From positions 1 through 64,000 of the forward strand of contig JAHTBO010000011.1 of NCBI GenBank assembly GCA_019166125.1: a DNA stretch of 64,000 bases, given 5' to 3'. Shown in pieces: positions 51,239 through 61,291 of the stretch; positions within the stretch are counted from its first letter, which is position 1, and each line of letters opens with the position of its first letter. The stretch comes from Alcaligenaceae bacterium CGII-47. Its GTDB lineage: Bacteria; Pseudomonadota; Gammaproteobacteria; Burkholderiales; Burkholderiaceae_B. A program made the position numbers and the translations under genes. Below the pieces are notes generated by a model. It was not told the DNA's origin. It did not search any database and worked only from the letters and a program-made list of their open reading frames with translations.

Positions 51239-52459
51239 CTAGTTTCCAGCTGCTGCCTGAATCAGCCGGCGTTTTAGAAAAGGGACGCGATCAACGAGGC
51301 GCATGCCTTCGTTACGTGCCCAGGCAAGCGGCGCACACTGCGAGGCAAACACGCGATGCAGGCCATCCGTCACCAGGCTCATTGCCAGCACCGGCTCGGC
51401 GCGTGCGCGTCGATATCGGCTTAATACCCGTATGTCTCCGGCGCGACGGAACGTTTCTTTGGTCTGGATCACATTAAGCAAATCCTGCACATCCCCCAGG
51501 CCAAGGTTCAAGCCCTGGCCCGCGAGCGGATGGACACGATGGGCCGCATCGCCCACCAGGGCCACGCCAGGCGCCACCAACCCACTGCGCTCTAAGGAGA
51601 GCGGGAACCCTAAGGGCGTGCTACGCAAACGTAGGCGCCCCAGACGAGCACCCGTAATCGCCAAGACCCGCGAGGCCAGGAATTCTTGCTGTACCGGCCC
51701 CTCCATCGCGAGGAACTCACGCGCACGCCTCTCTGGCAGCGACCATACCATGGACACCTGTGCGCCTGCCGCCGTATCGGGCATGGGCAGCAAGGCCAGC
51801 ACCGAATCGCCGGTAAACCACTGCAAGGCCTTATGCTGATGGGGGATTTCGGCATCCAGATGCGCTACCACGCCCGTATCACCGTACGGCGTGTAGTGAT
51901 GATGAATCCCGGCAGCATGTCGCACGGGCGAGCGCGCGCCATCAGCCCCCACCAGCAGATCTGCCTGCATCACGCGCCCCTGGTCAGTGGTGAGGTGCAC
52001 CGCATGCACCGGTGCACGACCGCCCACAGATCCCGCAGCATGGTTCGCGGCATTCAATGAAGCGAAGGACGCCTCAACCCATGGCACGCCAAATACCTGC
52101 ACGGCCTGCTGCAAGGCGCGCTCGATCTCGCCGGACTCAACGATCCAGGCAAGGGTCTGCTGCGCATCATGCCAGGCCTGCAGATCGAGTGCGCCATCAC
52201 CATCGCCATAGATCTCCATGGCCTCTACCGGGGTAATGCGGCGTGCGTCCATCAGGCGCCAGACGCCTAATCTATCCAGCAACGCCTGACTCGCCGCCGA
52301 TATGGCGTAGACGCGGGGGTGATAGGACTGCGCATCCAGAACAGGCGGCAGCGTACGTGGCCCGAGCAGGCTGACCGAGGCCCCCGCACGCGCCAGACCA
52401 AGGCCGCAGGCCAAGCCTGCAATCCCGGTGCCGCAGACAATGATCGTGTCCTTTTTCAT
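51239..52459 (-). CDS. UbiH/UbiF/VisC-family FAD-dependent hydroxylase
   Basis: A 406-residue flavin mono-oxygenase of ubiquinone biosynthesis. The dinucleotide motif is IIVCGTGIAGLACGLGLARAGASVSLLG, the second FAD motif VGADGARSPVRHAAGI, and the C-terminal FAD motif GVALVGDAAHRVHPLAGQGLNLGLGDVQDLLNVI, the UbiH-family signature. The Rossmann motif has GTGIAG rather than GGGPAG. It hydroxylates a ring carbon of the polyprenylphenol precursor; which position cannot be told. It is downstream of mltA on the same strand, 23 bp from its stop. Confidence 0.88.
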   Translation of the reverse strand: MKKDTIIVCGTGIAGLACGLGLARAGASVSLLGPRTLPPVLDAQSYHPRVYAISAASQALLDRLGVWRLMDARRITPVEAMEIYGDGDGALDLQAWHDAQQTLAWIVESGEIERALQQAVQVFGVPWVEASFASLNAANHAAGSVGGRAPVHAVHLTTDQGRVMQADLLVGADGARSPVRHAAGIHHHYTPYGDTGVVAHLDAEIPHQHKALQWFTGDSVLALLPMPDTAAGAQVSMVWSLPERRAREFLAMEGPVQQEFLASRVLAITGARLGRLRLRSTPLGFPLSLERSGLVAPGVALVGDAAHRVHPLAGQGLNLGLGDVQDLLNVIQTKETFRRAGDIRVLSRYRRARAEPVLAMSLVTDGLHRVFASQCAPLAWARNEGMRLVDRVPFLKRRLIQAAAGN

Positions 52460-52482
52460 GATGAGATCAGTTTACCGCGCCT

Positions 52483-53766
52483 TCAGCGTGCCGTGGGTGC
52501 GCCCGCCTGGGCAGGCCACAACAGCCACATCTGTCCTCGCTGCTTCATGCGCCCAGCCTGGGCGCCCGCTTCATCACCAAACCCCCAATAGAAATCCGCA
52601 CGGGCGGCGCCCTTGATTGCTGCCCCGGTATCCTGCGCAAACACCAGTCGCTGTAGCGGCTGGGTGCTGGCAGGATAGGTCGTAGACAAAAACACGGGGG
52701 TGCCCAACGGTACAAACGTGGTGTCGACAGCAATTGCGCGCTGTGCCATCAGCGGGATGCCATACGCGCCCTTGGGGCCGAGCTCTGGGTCGGTGCCTGA
52801 CGACTCACTAAAGAACACCATGGCGGTATTCACGTTTAGCATCTGCTGCACGCGCTCGGGGTGCTGCTGCGCCCAGCGTTTGATATTTTGCATCGAGGTC
52901 TGGGCAAGCGGCATCTGCCCTTGATCAGCCAGCCACTTACCCACCGAGGCATAAGGGCGGCCGTTATGATCCGCATAAGCCAGGCGAATCACCGATCCGT
53001 CGGGCAACTGGGCACGCCCGGAACCCTGAATTTGCAGAAAAAACGCCTCGACCGGATCATTCGCCCAAACGATCACGGCTGGCTGACGCGCCGGATCCTC
53101 GGCGATCTGTGCACGCGTGTCGTATGGCACCACGCGACGGCCTTCGAGCTTACCGCGTATGCGTTTACCCGCCAGTTCGGGATAAACGGTGCCCAGATCG
53201 ATGGTCAATAGATCGGCGGGCGGTGCGTACAGTGGCCACTGATAGGCGCCGCCACGCGTACGCGAGGCGTGGATCAGCGGCTCGTAGTAGCCTGTAACGG
53301 TATTTTCAGCCGCCTGCCCAGCGGCATCGAGCAGGCGCCAGGGCTGCAGGTGCTGATGGAGAAACTGACGTACGGGTTCACCGCCCGCATCGGCGTCCAG
53401 GCCAAGTTGCGCAGCCGCCTGACACACGGGTTGCCAGGCACGAGGCGCCGCGCGTGCGGGGACGACGAGCGAACCAGAGACCGGGCGCATCAAGCCCTTG
53501 CAGTTATTGATAAAGCCCTTCCAGACATGGCGCAAATCATCCGCCGCCCAGCCCGGCAACGCCCCCCAATCGGCACGCACAAAACGCCCGGCCAATGGCC
53601 GCACGGCGGTCTCGGGCAGCGCAGTCAAGGCAGGCACACGCAAGGGCTGCGAGGCAATATCCACAGACGTGCCTGCTGGCGGTGTCTCGGTTGTTTCAGG
53701 TAGCGGCACCGACGAACACGCCGCAAGCATGGCCAACGTACAGGCGGACAGAAGGGCTTTATTCAT
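52483..53766 (-). CDS. mltA: Membrane-bound lytic murein transglycosylase A
   Basis: A 427-residue outer-membrane lipoprotein enzyme that cleaves peptidoglycan with formation of anhydro-muropeptides. The signal peptide MNKALLSACTLAMLAAC ends in a lipobox with the acylated Cys at residue 17. The MltA domain contains NTVTGYYEPLIHASRTRGGAYQWPLY and YADHNGRPYASVGKWL. The C-terminal 3D domain has FAQDTGAAIKGAARADFYWGFGDEAG with catalytic Asp residues. The ATG at 53766 gives the lipoprotein signal; the longer reading from 53814 would destroy it. Confidence 0.93.
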   Translation of the reverse strand: MNKALLSACTLAMLAACSSVPLPETTETPPAGTSVDIASQPLRVPALTALPETAVRPLAGRFVRADWGALPGWAADDLRHVWKGFINNCKGLMRPVSGSLVVPARAAPRAWQPVCQAAAQLGLDADAGGEPVRQFLHQHLQPWRLLDAAGQAAENTVTGYYEPLIHASRTRGGAYQWPLYAPPADLLTIDLGTVYPELAGKRIRGKLEGRRVVPYDTRAQIAEDPARQPAVIVWANDPVEAFFLQIQGSGRAQLPDGSVIRLAYADHNGRPYASVGKWLADQGQMPLAQTSMQNIKRWAQQHPERVQQMLNVNTAMVFFSESSGTDPELGPKGAYGIPLMAQRAIAVDTTFVPLGTPVFLSTTYPASTQPLQRLVFAQDTGAAIKGAARADFYWGFGDEAGAQAGRMKQRGQMWLLWPAQAGAPTAR

Positions 53767-53839
53767 GGAAACGAGGTCTGCTCTAAAATGACGGTTGATC
53801 CAAACTGCAATCATGACATATCCGGAGCGTTATTTAACC

Positions 53840-54559
53840 ATGCCCGAGCTGCCCCCCGCCTATATTGCCCCAAGCCTGCTTTCAGCTGATTTTGCCCGAT
53901 TGGGCGAAGAGGTGCGCAATGTCGTTGCCGCCGGCGCGGACTGGATCCATTTTGATGTGATGGATAATCACTACGTACCGAATCTTACCTTTGGCCCCAT
54001 GGTGTGTGCCGCGCTGCGCCCCCACACCGACGCGCTGATCGACGTCCACCTGATGGTCGAACCGGTCGACAGCCTCATTCCAGCCTTTGCCAAGGCAGGC
54101 GCCAATATCATCAGTTTTCACCCCGAGGCCACGCGCCATGTAGACCGCACCCTGGCGCTTATTCGCGAACACGGCTGCCGGGCTGGCCTGGTTCTTAATC
54201 CTGCCACCTCACCCGCCTGGATAGACCATGTGATGGATAAGCTCGATCTTGTGCTGCTCATGTCGGTGAATCCTGGCTATGGCGGACAATCCTTTATCCC
54301 CCACACCCTGGACAAACTCACCCAGGTCCGCCAGAAAATTGATGCATGGCAGGCTCAGGGTGGCCACCCTATCGCACTCGAGGTCGATGGTGGGGTAAAG
54401 GTGGACAATATCGCAGCGATTCGGGCGGCAGGTGCGGATGCGTTTGTCGCGGGCTCGGCTATTTTTGGCCAAACCGATTATGCTCAGGTAATCCGTGCCT
54501 TACGCGCCGGTATCGCCCAAGGCGACGCTCAGTACCGTTCATTATCGTCAACAAGCTAG
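53840..54559 (+). CDS. rpe: Ribulose-phosphate 3-epimerase
   Basis: A 239-residue TIM-barrel enzyme of the pentose phosphate and Calvin pathways. [39 protein letters not shown] (metal His and catalytic Asp), [22 protein letters not shown] and [10 protein letters not shown] are all conserved. The ATG at 53840 matches the family start; upstream in-frame ATGs at 53795 and 53813 add non-family residues. It is divergent from mltA and followed 8 bp later by gph. Confidence 0.95.
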   Translation: MPELPPAYIAPSLLSADFARLGEEVRNVVAAGADWIHFDVMDNHYVPNLTFGPMVCAALRPHTDALIDVHLMVEPVDSLIPAFAKAGANIISFHPEATRHVDRTLALIREHGCRAGLVLNPATSPAWIDHVMDKLDLVLLMSVNPGYGGQSFIPHTLDKLTQVRQKIDAWQAQGGHPIALEVDGGVKVDNIAAIRAAGADAFVAGSAIFGQTDYAQVIRALRAGIAQGDAQYRSLSSTS

Positions 54560-54567
54560 CACCTATT

Positions 54568-55254
54568 ATGCAATTTGCCGGAATTCTATTTGACCTGGAT
54601 GGCACCCTGCTTGATACCATCCCCGACCTGGCCAGCTCGGCTAACGCGATGCGTCGAGACATGGGCCTAGACCCTATTGAACAGGACATTATCGCGACGT
54701 ATGTCGGACAAGGTATCGAGCAGTTGGTGATGCGCACCCTGAAACATGACGGCGTACCTGCCAATGTCGAAACGATCATGCGCGGCCTGACCCGATACCG
54801 CGATCACTACCACGCTCGGAACGGCGACCAGAGCCAGCCCTACCCTGGCGTACATGAGGGCTTGAAGGCCTTTCGCAGCATGGGTGCCAAACTCGCCATC
54901 GTCACCAATAAGGACACTGAGTTCACCGAACCGCTCTTGCGTCGCTGCGGTCTATTCGATTATTTTGACGTGATCGTCTGCGGTGATACGTGCGAGCAAA
55001 AAAAACCCAGTCCAATGCCGCTCTTGTACGCCTGCGAACAACTTGGCATCCGTACGGATCAGGCACTATTCATCGGCGATTCGATTAATGATGCCCTGGC
55101 AGCCAAGGCAGCGAATATCCCCGTGTTAGCCGTGCCCTATGGCTATAACGAAGGGCGTGACGTGCAGACTCTGCCGGTCAATGCTATAGTGGGCTCCATT
55201 ATCGAGGCAGCCCAATGGGCTGCAGGTGCTCCATTACAAACCGAACACGCATGA
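54568..55254 (+). CDS. gph: Phosphoglycolate phosphatase
   Basis: A 228-residue HAD-superfamily phosphatase. Motif I is ILFDLDGTLLDTIPDLA with the nucleophile Asp, motif II is KLAIVTNKDTEF, the Lys is in GDTCEQKKPSPMPLL and motif IV is ALFIGDSINDALAAKAANI. An open frame extends 5' into rpe, but the HAD start is at ATG 54568. Its stop overlaps the start of the trp leader peptide (ATGA). The rpe-gph-trpE order is common in beta- and gammaproteobacteria. Confidence 0.93.
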   Translation: MQFAGILFDLDGTLLDTIPDLASSANAMRRDMGLDPIEQDIIATYVGQGIEQLVMRTLKHDGVPANVETIMRGLTRYRDHYHARNGDQSQPYPGVHEGLKAFRSMGAKLAIVTNKDTEFTEPLLRRCGLFDYFDVIVCGDTCEQKKPSPMPLLYACEQLGIRTDQALFIGDSINDALAAKAANIPVLAVPYGYNEGRDVQTLPVNAIVGSIIEAAQWAAGAPLQTEHA

Positions 55255-55322
55255 CACGCACTTGCTATTACCCGATCACCACTGGCGCCACTTGGCGCTG
55301 GTGGCGTTTGTGTTTCGGGTAA
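55251..55322 (+). CDS. trpL: trp operon leader peptide
   Basis: A 23-codon open frame starting in the gph stop codon and ending TAA at 55322. It contains three Trp codons within four residues (TWRWWR, TGG at 55293, 55299 and 55302), far above chance for so short a frame. The Trp codons fall in the 3' half of a strong hairpin (55279-55304). This is the expected layout of a transcription attenuator upstream of trpE. Confidence 0.85.
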   Translation: MTRTCYYPITTGATWRWWRLCFG

Positions 55323-55401
55323 TGCGATAGCCCGGCGTACGCGATTTTCTGCCACGCCCCCATCCAATCAGCCCGGAACCCAGAATTGGCCGGGCTTTTT
55401 T
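55279..55401 (+). promoter_or_regulatory. trp attenuator (leader hairpin, competitor, terminator)
   Basis: Hairpin 1 pairs 55279-55289 with 55294-55304 (11 bp, two G-U). The terminator stem is GCCCGG (55371-55376) with CCGGGC (55390-55395), with an inner CCA/TGG, followed by six T (55396-55401). A second GCCCGG at 55330-55335 can pair with the same 3' arm, giving an antiterminator alternative. Ribosome stalling at the Trp codons would decide between them. Confidence 0.75.
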
Positions 55402-55445
55402 GATTCCTGTCCCGGCCTGTACGTTAGAACTTTACAGAGATCCCC

Positions 55446-56966
55446 ATGACAGAAATCGAATTCAATGCATTGGCCGCACAGGGCTTTAACCGGATCCCAC
55501 TGATTGCCGAGACCTATGCAGATCTGGATACCCCCCTGGCGATCTACCTCAAACTTGCGCACAGCGGCCCCGAAGGGGGGCGCAATAGCTGCCTGCTAGA
55601 GTCAGTGGTGGGCGGTGAGCGCTTTGGGCGTTATTCCTTTATCGGCCTGCCCGCCAAGACCGTCATTCGCGCCCATGGCACCACGACCGAGATCATCCGT
55701 CAGGGCAAGATTATCGAAACGCATGAGGGTGACCCTCTGCAGTTCATCGAGGACTATCAGGCGCGCTTCAAGGTTGCACTGCGCCCGGGTATGCCGCGCT
55801 TTGCAGGCGGTCTGGCTGGCTATTTCGGCTACGAGACCGTCCGCCATATCGAGCCGCGTCTGGGCCCTTGTGTTAAGCCTTTTCCTGCTGGACAAGAGTC
55901 CGGCACGCCCGACATCATGCTGCTGCATGTGGATGAACTGGTCATCGTGGATAACCTCGCCGGGCGCACCTATCTGATCGTCTACGCCGATCCTGGCCAG
56001 GCTGAGGCCTATGCGCTGGCTAAACGCCGATTGAAAACCCTGCGCGAAAAGCTGCGTACCCCCGTGGTCATTCCCTACGCTTATGCCAGCATGCAGACGA
56101 CGGCGCAACGAGACTTCAAAAAAGACGACTATATCGCTGCGGTACTCAAGGCCAAGGACTACATCGCCGCAGGGGATCTGATGCAAGTCCAGGTCGGCCA
56201 GGTCATCGCCAAGCCTTTTCGTGATGCGCCGCTCTCGCTCTACCGCTCATTGCGCTCGCTGAATCCTTCGCCGTATATGTACTACTGGAATTTCGATACC
56301 TTCCATGTCGTCGGCGCCTCCCCCGAAATCCTTGTGCGTCAGGAAAAGGACTCAGACCAGGGACGCGAACGTGAACTGGTCACCATTCGCCCCTTGGCCG
56401 GCACGCGCAAGCGCGGCGCCACCCAGGAACAAGACCTCATCCTCGAGCAGGAATTGCTCACCGACCCCAAAGAGCGCGCCGAGCACGTGATGCTCATCGA
56501 TCTGGCACGCAATGATATTGGGCGGGTTTCCAAAACCGGTACGGTCCAGGTCACCGACACCATGTCGATCGAACGCTACTCGCACGTCATGCATCTGGTC
56601 TCTAATGTCTGCGGCGAGTTGAACGACGGCATGAGCAATATGGACGTGCTGCGGGCGACTTTTCCGGCCGGCACGCTCACCGGCGCCCCAAAAGTGCGCG
56701 CCATGGAGATCATCGACGAACTCGAGCCTGTGCGTCGCGGCGTCTATGGTGGCGCCGCGGGTTATCTAAGTTATGGGGGCGAGATGGATCTGGCGATTGC
56801 GATACGCACCGGCATCATTAAGGATGGCATGCTCTACGTACAGGCCGCAGCAGGCATCGTCGCGGACTCTGACCCCGAGCTTGAATGGCAGGAAACCGAA
56901 GCCAAGGCGCGCGCCATGTTGCGCGCCGCAGAACAGGTCCAGTTCGGTTTGGACGAACCCATATAA
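55446..56966 (+). CDS. trpE: Anthranilate synthase component I
   Basis: A 506-residue chorismate-using enzyme that makes anthranilate with TrpG. The N-terminal feedback domain has [18 protein letters not shown], with LES and RYS of the Trp-binding site. The catalytic domain has [81 protein letters not shown] and [18 protein letters not shown]. It is the first structural gene after the attenuator. Confidence 0.96.
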   Translation: MTEIEFNALAAQGFNRIPLIAETYADLDTPLAIYLKLAHSGPEGGRNSCLLESVVGGERFGRYSFIGLPAKTVIRAHGTTTEIIRQGKIIETHEGDPLQFIEDYQARFKVALRPGMPRFAGGLAGYFGYETVRHIEPRLGPCVKPFPAGQESGTPDIMLLHVDELVIVDNLAGRTYLIVYADPGQAEAYALAKRRLKTLREKLRTPVVIPYAYASMQTTAQRDFKKDDYIAAVLKAKDYIAAGDLMQVQVGQVIAKPFRDAPLSLYRSLRSLNPSPYMYYWNFDTFHVVGASPEILVRQEKDSDQGRERELVTIRPLAGTRKRGATQEQDLILEQELLTDPKERAEHVMLIDLARNDIGRVSKTGTVQVTDTMSIERYSHVMHLVSNVCGELNDGMSNMDVLRATFPAGTLTGAPKVRAMEIIDELEPVRRGVYGGAAGYLSYGGEMDLAIAIRTGIIKDGMLYVQAAAGIVADSDPELEWQETEAKARAMLRAAEQVQFGLDEPI

Positions 56967-56991
56967 CACGGCGATCACGGTGGAGAAAACC

Positions 56992-57555
56992 ATGCTATTC
57001 ATGCTTGATAACTACGATTCCTTTACCTATAACCTCGTCCAATATTTCGGCGAACTCGGTCAGACGGTACACGTCGCACGCAATGACCAGATCAGCATCG
57101 CCCAGATCGAAGCCCTGGGCCCCGAGCGTATCTGTGTCTCGCCCGGCCCCTGCGCACCCGCCCAGGCGGGCATTTCGATAGAACTGATCCAGCATTTTGC
57201 AGGCCGGCTTCCCATCCTGGGCGTGTGCCTGGGGCATCAGGCCATCGGCGCCGCCTATGGTGGCGATATCGTGCAGGCACAGGCGATTATGCACGGCAAG
57301 GTGTCAGCCATCACCCACACGGGCACAGACCTATTCAAGGGCCTGCCGTCGCCCTTTGATGTCACGCGCTACCACTCATTGGCGATCGCTCGCGACACCT
57401 TGCCCGAATGCCTGACGATTACCGCCCAGACCGCTGACGGCGAGATTATGGGAATCGCCCACCGGACCTTACCCATCTATGGCGTGCAATTTCACCCCGA
57501 ATCCGTGCTAAGCGAACACGGCCACGCCCTACTGCGCAACTTCCTGGAGCTATAA
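56992..57555 (+). CDS. trpG: Anthranilate synthase component II (glutamine amidotransferase)
   Basis: A 187-residue class I amidotransferase. [19 protein letters not shown] at the start, [13 protein letters not shown], the catalytic Cys in [13 protein letters not shown], and the His-Glu pair in [14 protein letters not shown] complete the triad. The ATG at 56992 follows GGAGAA; the open frame continues 5' inside trpE without coding meaning. It supplies ammonia to TrpE; dual use in folate synthesis is possible. Confidence 0.95.
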   Translation: MLFMLDNYDSFTYNLVQYFGELGQTVHVARNDQISIAQIEALGPERICVSPGPCAPAQAGISIELIQHFAGRLPILGVCLGHQAIGAAYGGDIVQAQAIMHGKVSAITHTGTDLFKGLPSPFDVTRYHSLAIARDTLPECLTITAQTADGEIMGIAHRTLPIYGVQFHPESVLSEHGHALLRNFLEL

Positions 57556-57559
57556 AAAC

Positions 57560-58597
57560 ATGACGCAAAATATCACCTTGAACGAGGCCCTGACCCGTTG
57601 TATCGAGCATCGGGAGATCTTTCATGACGAGATGCTTCACCTGATGCGCATGCTGATGCGCGGCGAAGTCTCGCCCCAGCTTGCCAGTGCCCTGCTCATG
57701 GGATTGCGCACAAAAAAAGAGACCGTCGGTGAAATTACGGCAGCCGCCCAGGTCATGCGCGAATTCGCTTTGCCCGTCGTGACCCCCTACCCCCAGGACT
57801 TACTGGATATGTGCGGCACAGGCGGCGATGGCTCGCATACCTTCAATATCTCGACTGCCGCCATGTTTGTCGCCGCCGCTGGGGGCGTCAAGATCGCCAA
57901 ACACGGCAACCGCAGCGCCTCATCCTCATCGGGCAGCGCCGATGTGCTCGAGGCCTTGGGCGCCTACATCATGCCCACACCCGAACAAGTTACCGAGTCC
58001 ATCGACGCCACAGGCATCGGATTCATGTTTGCACCCGCCCACCACGGGGCCATGAAAAACGTCGCCTCTGTGCGTAAGGAATTGGGCGTGCGCACGATCT
58101 TTAATATCCTCGGCCCTCTGACCAACCCAGCTGGGGCAGCGAATCAGCTTATGGGCGTATTTCACGCCGATCTGGTCGGCATCCTGGTCCGCGTCCTCCA
58201 ACGCCTGGGTTCGCGCCACGTCCTGATCGTACATGGCAAGGACAATATGGACGAAGCCTCACTGGGCGCAGCGACCCTGATCGGCGAACTGCACAATGAC
58301 GTCGTACGCGAATACGAGATCCACCCCGAGGATTTCGGCATGTCCATGATCTCGAACCGAAGCATCAAGGTCGCCAGCCGCGATGAGTCCGCCCAGATGA
58401 TTCGCGAAGCCCTGGACAACACACCCGGCGCTGCCCGTGATATCGTGGGCCTGAACGCGGGCCTGGCCCTCTATGCTGGCAATTGTGCCCCCTCTATTCA
58501 GGCTGGCATCACGCAGGCCTTCGAGCTCATCGCCAGCGGCGCTGCGCTCGATAAGATGAACGCATTTTGCACCTATACCCAACGATTCAAATCATGA
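57560..58597 (+). CDS. trpD: Anthranilate phosphoribosyltransferase
   Basis: A 345-residue enzyme adding phosphoribosyl to anthranilate. [80 protein letters not shown] (phosphate-binding GTGGD and the KHGNRSxSS loop) and [13 protein letters not shown] are diagnostic. It starts 4 bp after the trpG stop, and its end overlaps trpC by 4 bp. Confidence 0.96.
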   Translation: MTQNITLNEALTRCIEHREIFHDEMLHLMRMLMRGEVSPQLASALLMGLRTKKETVGEITAAAQVMREFALPVVTPYPQDLLDMCGTGGDGSHTFNISTAAMFVAAAGGVKIAKHGNRSASSSSGSADVLEALGAYIMPTPEQVTESIDATGIGFMFAPAHHGAMKNVASVRKELGVRTIFNILGPLTNPAGAANQLMGVFHADLVGILVRVLQRLGSRHVLIVHGKDNMDEASLGAATLIGELHNDVVREYEIHPEDFGMSMISNRSIKVASRDESAQMIREALDNTPGAARDIVGLNAGLALYAGNCAPSIQAGITQAFELIASGAALDKMNAFCTYTQRFKS

Positions 58598-59406
58598 ACG
58601 ACATTCTCGCCAAAATTCTCGATACCAAGCGAAGCGAAGTCGCCACCGCACGCCAGATGCGCAGCGAGTCCGAGTTGCTGCGCGAGGCCAAAGGCCGCAA
58701 GGATCTGCGCGGCTTTACCCGCGCGATTGAGGAAAAAATCAGCCAGGGCAAGCCTGCCGTCATCGCCGAGATCAAAAAGGCCTCGCCCTCGCAAGGCGTG
58801 ATCCGCCAGAACTTCAACCCCACCGAGATCGCAGCCACCTACGCCGCACACGGCGCAGCTTGTCTATCGGTATTGACAGACGTGACCTTCTTTCAGGGTG
58901 GCTACGACTACCTGCGCCAGGCGCGTGCTGCCTGCTCGCTGCCTGTATTGCGCAAGGACTTCATGATCGATCCCTACCAGATCATTCATGCCCGCGCGCT
59001 GGGTGCCGACTGCGTGTTGCTCATCGTCGCCGCGCTTCCCCCCGAGCACCTGCGCGAGCTCGAAGCCGTCGCCACCGAGCTAGGCATGGATGTACTCGTT
59101 GAGGTGCATGACCGAGCCGAGCTTGATATCGCCCTTACACTCAATACCCCACTGCTGGGCATCAACAACCGCAATCTGCGCACGTTCGAGACCTCGCTGA
59201 GCACCACGCTGAATATGCTTGCCGACATCCCGGCGGGTAAGCGCATCATCACAGAAAGCGGCATCCACAGCGTCGAGGACGTGACCCTGATGCGCAATCA
59301 TCAGGTTCAGGCCTTCCTTGTAGGCGAGGCGTTCATGCGCGCCGATGATCCAGGCGTGGCGCTACATGAACTGTTTTTTAGTACGACCGCCTCACCAAAC
59401 GCCTGA
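58594..59406 (+). CDS. trpC: Indole-3-glycerol phosphate synthase
   Basis: A 270-residue TIM-barrel enzyme. [21 protein letters not shown] (catalytic Lys), [77 protein letters not shown] and [10 protein letters not shown] are all conserved. The ATG at 58594 overlaps the trpD stop (ATGA). It is monofunctional (no trpF fusion). trpF, trpB and trpA must lie elsewhere. Confidence 0.96.
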   Translation: MNDILAKILDTKRSEVATARQMRSESELLREAKGRKDLRGFTRAIEEKISQGKPAVIAEIKKASPSQGVIRQNFNPTEIAATYAAHGAACLSVLTDVTFFQGGYDYLRQARAACSLPVLRKDFMIDPYQIIHARALGADCVLLIVAALPPEHLRELEAVATELGMDVLVEVHDRAELDIALTLNTPLLGINNRNLRTFETSLSTTLNMLADIPAGKRIITESGIHSVEDVTLMRNHQVQAFLVGEAFMRADDPGVALHELFFSTTASPNA

Positions 59407-59843
59407 TGGATACCGCCTCCTGCCCCTTATGCACGCCCCCAGGTGATGAATTGCTCTGGCAGAATGCCTATTTCCGCGTCATTCGCGTGGATGGCACACC
59501 CCACCCTGGTTTTACGCGGGTGATCTGGCAGGATCACATCGCCGAGATGACGCAGCTCAGCGCAACCGAGCGCGATGGCCTGATGGATATCGTCTATATG
59601 GTCGAGCAGGTTCAGCGGCGGGTGCTGCGCCCGGACAAGATCAATCTCGCCGCACTGGGCAATCAGGTGCCCCACTTGCATTGGCACGTCATCCCGCGCT
59701 GGCATAGCGATAGTCATTTTCCAAATCCGATCTGGTGTGCAGCCGATCCAGCCCAAATAACCGCCTGGACGGCGCAGCGGCAGGAAATCGAAGCGCGCTT
59801 GCCTGAATATTATACGGCGCTGCACCACGAGCTAGACCGCTAA
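59406..59843 (+). CDS. HIT-family hydrolase
   Basis: A 145-residue histidine-triad protein, a family of nucleotidyl hydrolases or transferases. The active-site triad is HLHWHVIPRW (HxHxH). The N-terminal CPLCTPPGDELLWQNAYFRVIRVD contains a Cys pair as in zinc-containing HIT proteins. Its ATG overlaps the trpC stop by one base (TGATG), so it is translationally coupled at the end of the trp operon. A relation to tryptophan is not implied. Confidence 0.85.
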   Translation: MDTASCPLCTPPGDELLWQNAYFRVIRVDGTPHPGFTRVIWQDHIAEMTQLSATERDGLMDIVYMVEQVQRRVLRPDKINLAALGNQVPHLHWHVIPRWHSDSHFPNPIWCAADPAQITAWTAQRQEIEARLPEYYTALHHELDR

Positions 59844-59855
59844 GCGCACAATAGA

Positions 59856-60776
59856 CTAGGCCGCTACACGCTCGCGCGAGCGGCGAAACTGTAGCGGTGT
59901 CTGGCCCGCATGCTGGATAAAAAACCGCGTGAAATAGGCGGGGTCCTCGAAGCCTAGGTCATAGCCCACTGCCGCGACGGACTTCCCCGTGTAGAGCAGC
60001 ATGCGCTTGGCCTCCAAGAGTAGACGCCGATGGATAATCTGGACGGGCGTCTGTTTGGCGAACCGCTGGCAAAGCCTGCGCAAACTGCGCTCGGTCATCG
60101 CCAGGGTCGCCGCATACTCGGCAACCGCCCAGCGAGCACGGTAGTGTGCCTCAACCAACTCCTTAAATTTTTGATAGAGCTCACTGCCGCCGCCTTGCAC
60201 GGCAGGCACCCCACGGCGACTCGATTGCTGCAGCCGGGCAATCTCTGCCAGCAGGATCAGCACATAGCCAGAAATTGTTGCAGTCCTGCATAACTGTTCA
60301 TGCACGTACTCATCATTGATCGCGCTAAACAGCATAGCGAGCCGTGAGCTCGCCTGCTCGTCACGAAAGCGCGTCATTGCGAGCACCCGCCCAAGCGATG
60401 TGCCAATCATCCGTTCCCCCGATGGCCCGATCAGATCAGCCATAAAGCTCTCTGCCATGGTCAACACAAAACCCTGAGCACCGGGTGCCCACTGAAAGCC
60501 ATGGACGATGGAGGGTGGAATATTGATGAGGACGGGACCGGCGAGTTCCAGATGCTTGTCATCGAGCATGACTGGACCACCACCTTGCTCGACCCAGATT
60601 ATCTGATGCAGGTCATGATGTCGATGTGGCCGGATATTCCAGTTGTAATACTGGTTTCGACTCTCTAGTGTCTCGAGATGCAGGAACTGCAGTTCGGCTG
60701 CGCTATCTATTTGACCATATAGGGAATATTGGGGAATTGATAAGGGATCAACCCTGGTAGGAACAGCTCCAGACAT
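59856..60776 (-). CDS. AraC-family regulator (PobR-like)
   Basis: A 306-residue regulator. The N-terminal cupin-type effector domain has NIRPHRHHDLHQIIWVEQGGGPVMLDDKHLELAGPVLINIPPSIVHGF. The C-terminal double HTH has WAVAEYAATLAMTERSLRRLCQRFAKQTPVQIIHRRLLLEAKRMLLYTGKSVAAVGYDLGFEDPAYFTRFFIQHAGQTPLQFRR. It is divergent from ligAB-pobA with 153 bp between starts, and AraC-type PobR proteins activate pobA in response to 4-hydroxybenzoate. The role is inferred from this context. Confidence 0.85.
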   Translation of the reverse strand: MSGAVPTRVDPLSIPQYSLYGQIDSAAELQFLHLETLESRNQYYNWNIRPHRHHDLHQIIWVEQGGGPVMLDDKHLELAGPVLINIPPSIVHGFQWAPGAQGFVLTMAESFMADLIGPSGERMIGTSLGRVLAMTRFRDEQASSRLAMLFSAINDEYVHEQLCRTATISGYVLILLAEIARLQQSSRRGVPAVQGGGSELYQKFKELVEAHYRARWAVAEYAATLAMTERSLRRLCQRFAKQTPVQIIHRRLLLEAKRMLLYTGKSVAAVGYDLGFEDPAYFTRFFIQHAGQTPLQFRRSRERVAA

Positions 60777-60929
60777 GGCTCAGGCCCCTAATAAAGAAGC
60801 TGAAATTCTACCGTAACTGTCCGGAAATCACAATTTTTGGTCCCTTTCATCCATTCGCATGCCTGCTGCTTTATCTCATCATAGATATATCGATATTCGA
60901 TGATTGAAGTAAATCATAAGGAGTGCCGA

Positions 60930-61289
60930 ATGACACAGCAACTTGATCGCTCGCGCCCAATTCCGGATACTCGGGTGTTCGACCTGAGTGAGTCCCGTAA
61001 GGGTTATCGCATCAATAAGATGTGCAATTCCCTGACCGTCGAGGCCAACCGAGCTGCCTATCAGGCTGATGAACAAGCCTACCTGAATCAATACAAGCTG
61101 ACCGATTACGAACGGGACCTGATCCGCGCGCGGAACTGGGCAGGCTTAAACGAGGCTGGCGGCAATATCTACTACTTGCTAAAGCTCGGTTTTGTTGTTG
61201 GACACGGCCTGTACCGCATGGGCGCACAAATGCGCGGTGAAACATTTGAGGACTTTCTCGCTTCGCGCAAAGCCAAAGGAGCACGCTAA
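60930..61289 (+). CDS. ligA: Protocatechuate 4,5-dioxygenase alpha subunit
   Basis: A 119-residue small subunit (LigA). YRINKMCNSLTVEANRAAYQADEQAYLNQYKLTDYERDLIRARNWAGLNEAGGNIYYLLKL is characteristic; the subunit caps the active site of LigB. The ATG at 60930 has AAGGAG 7 bp upstream; the ATG at 60900 adds ten residues and lacks a ribosome site. It precedes ligB by 2 bp. Confidence 0.94.
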   Translation: MTQQLDRSRPIPDTRVFDLSESRKGYRINKMCNSLTVEANRAAYQADEQAYLNQYKLTDYERDLIRARNWAGLNEAGGNIYYLLKLGFVVGHGLYRMGAQMRGETFEDFLASRKAKGAR

Positions 61290-61291
61290 TC

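Noticed and set aside
54346-54567. 5' extension of the gph frame into rpe
   Set aside because: The translation is an Arg/Gly-rich shadow of rpe; the HAD motif begins at the ATG at 54568.
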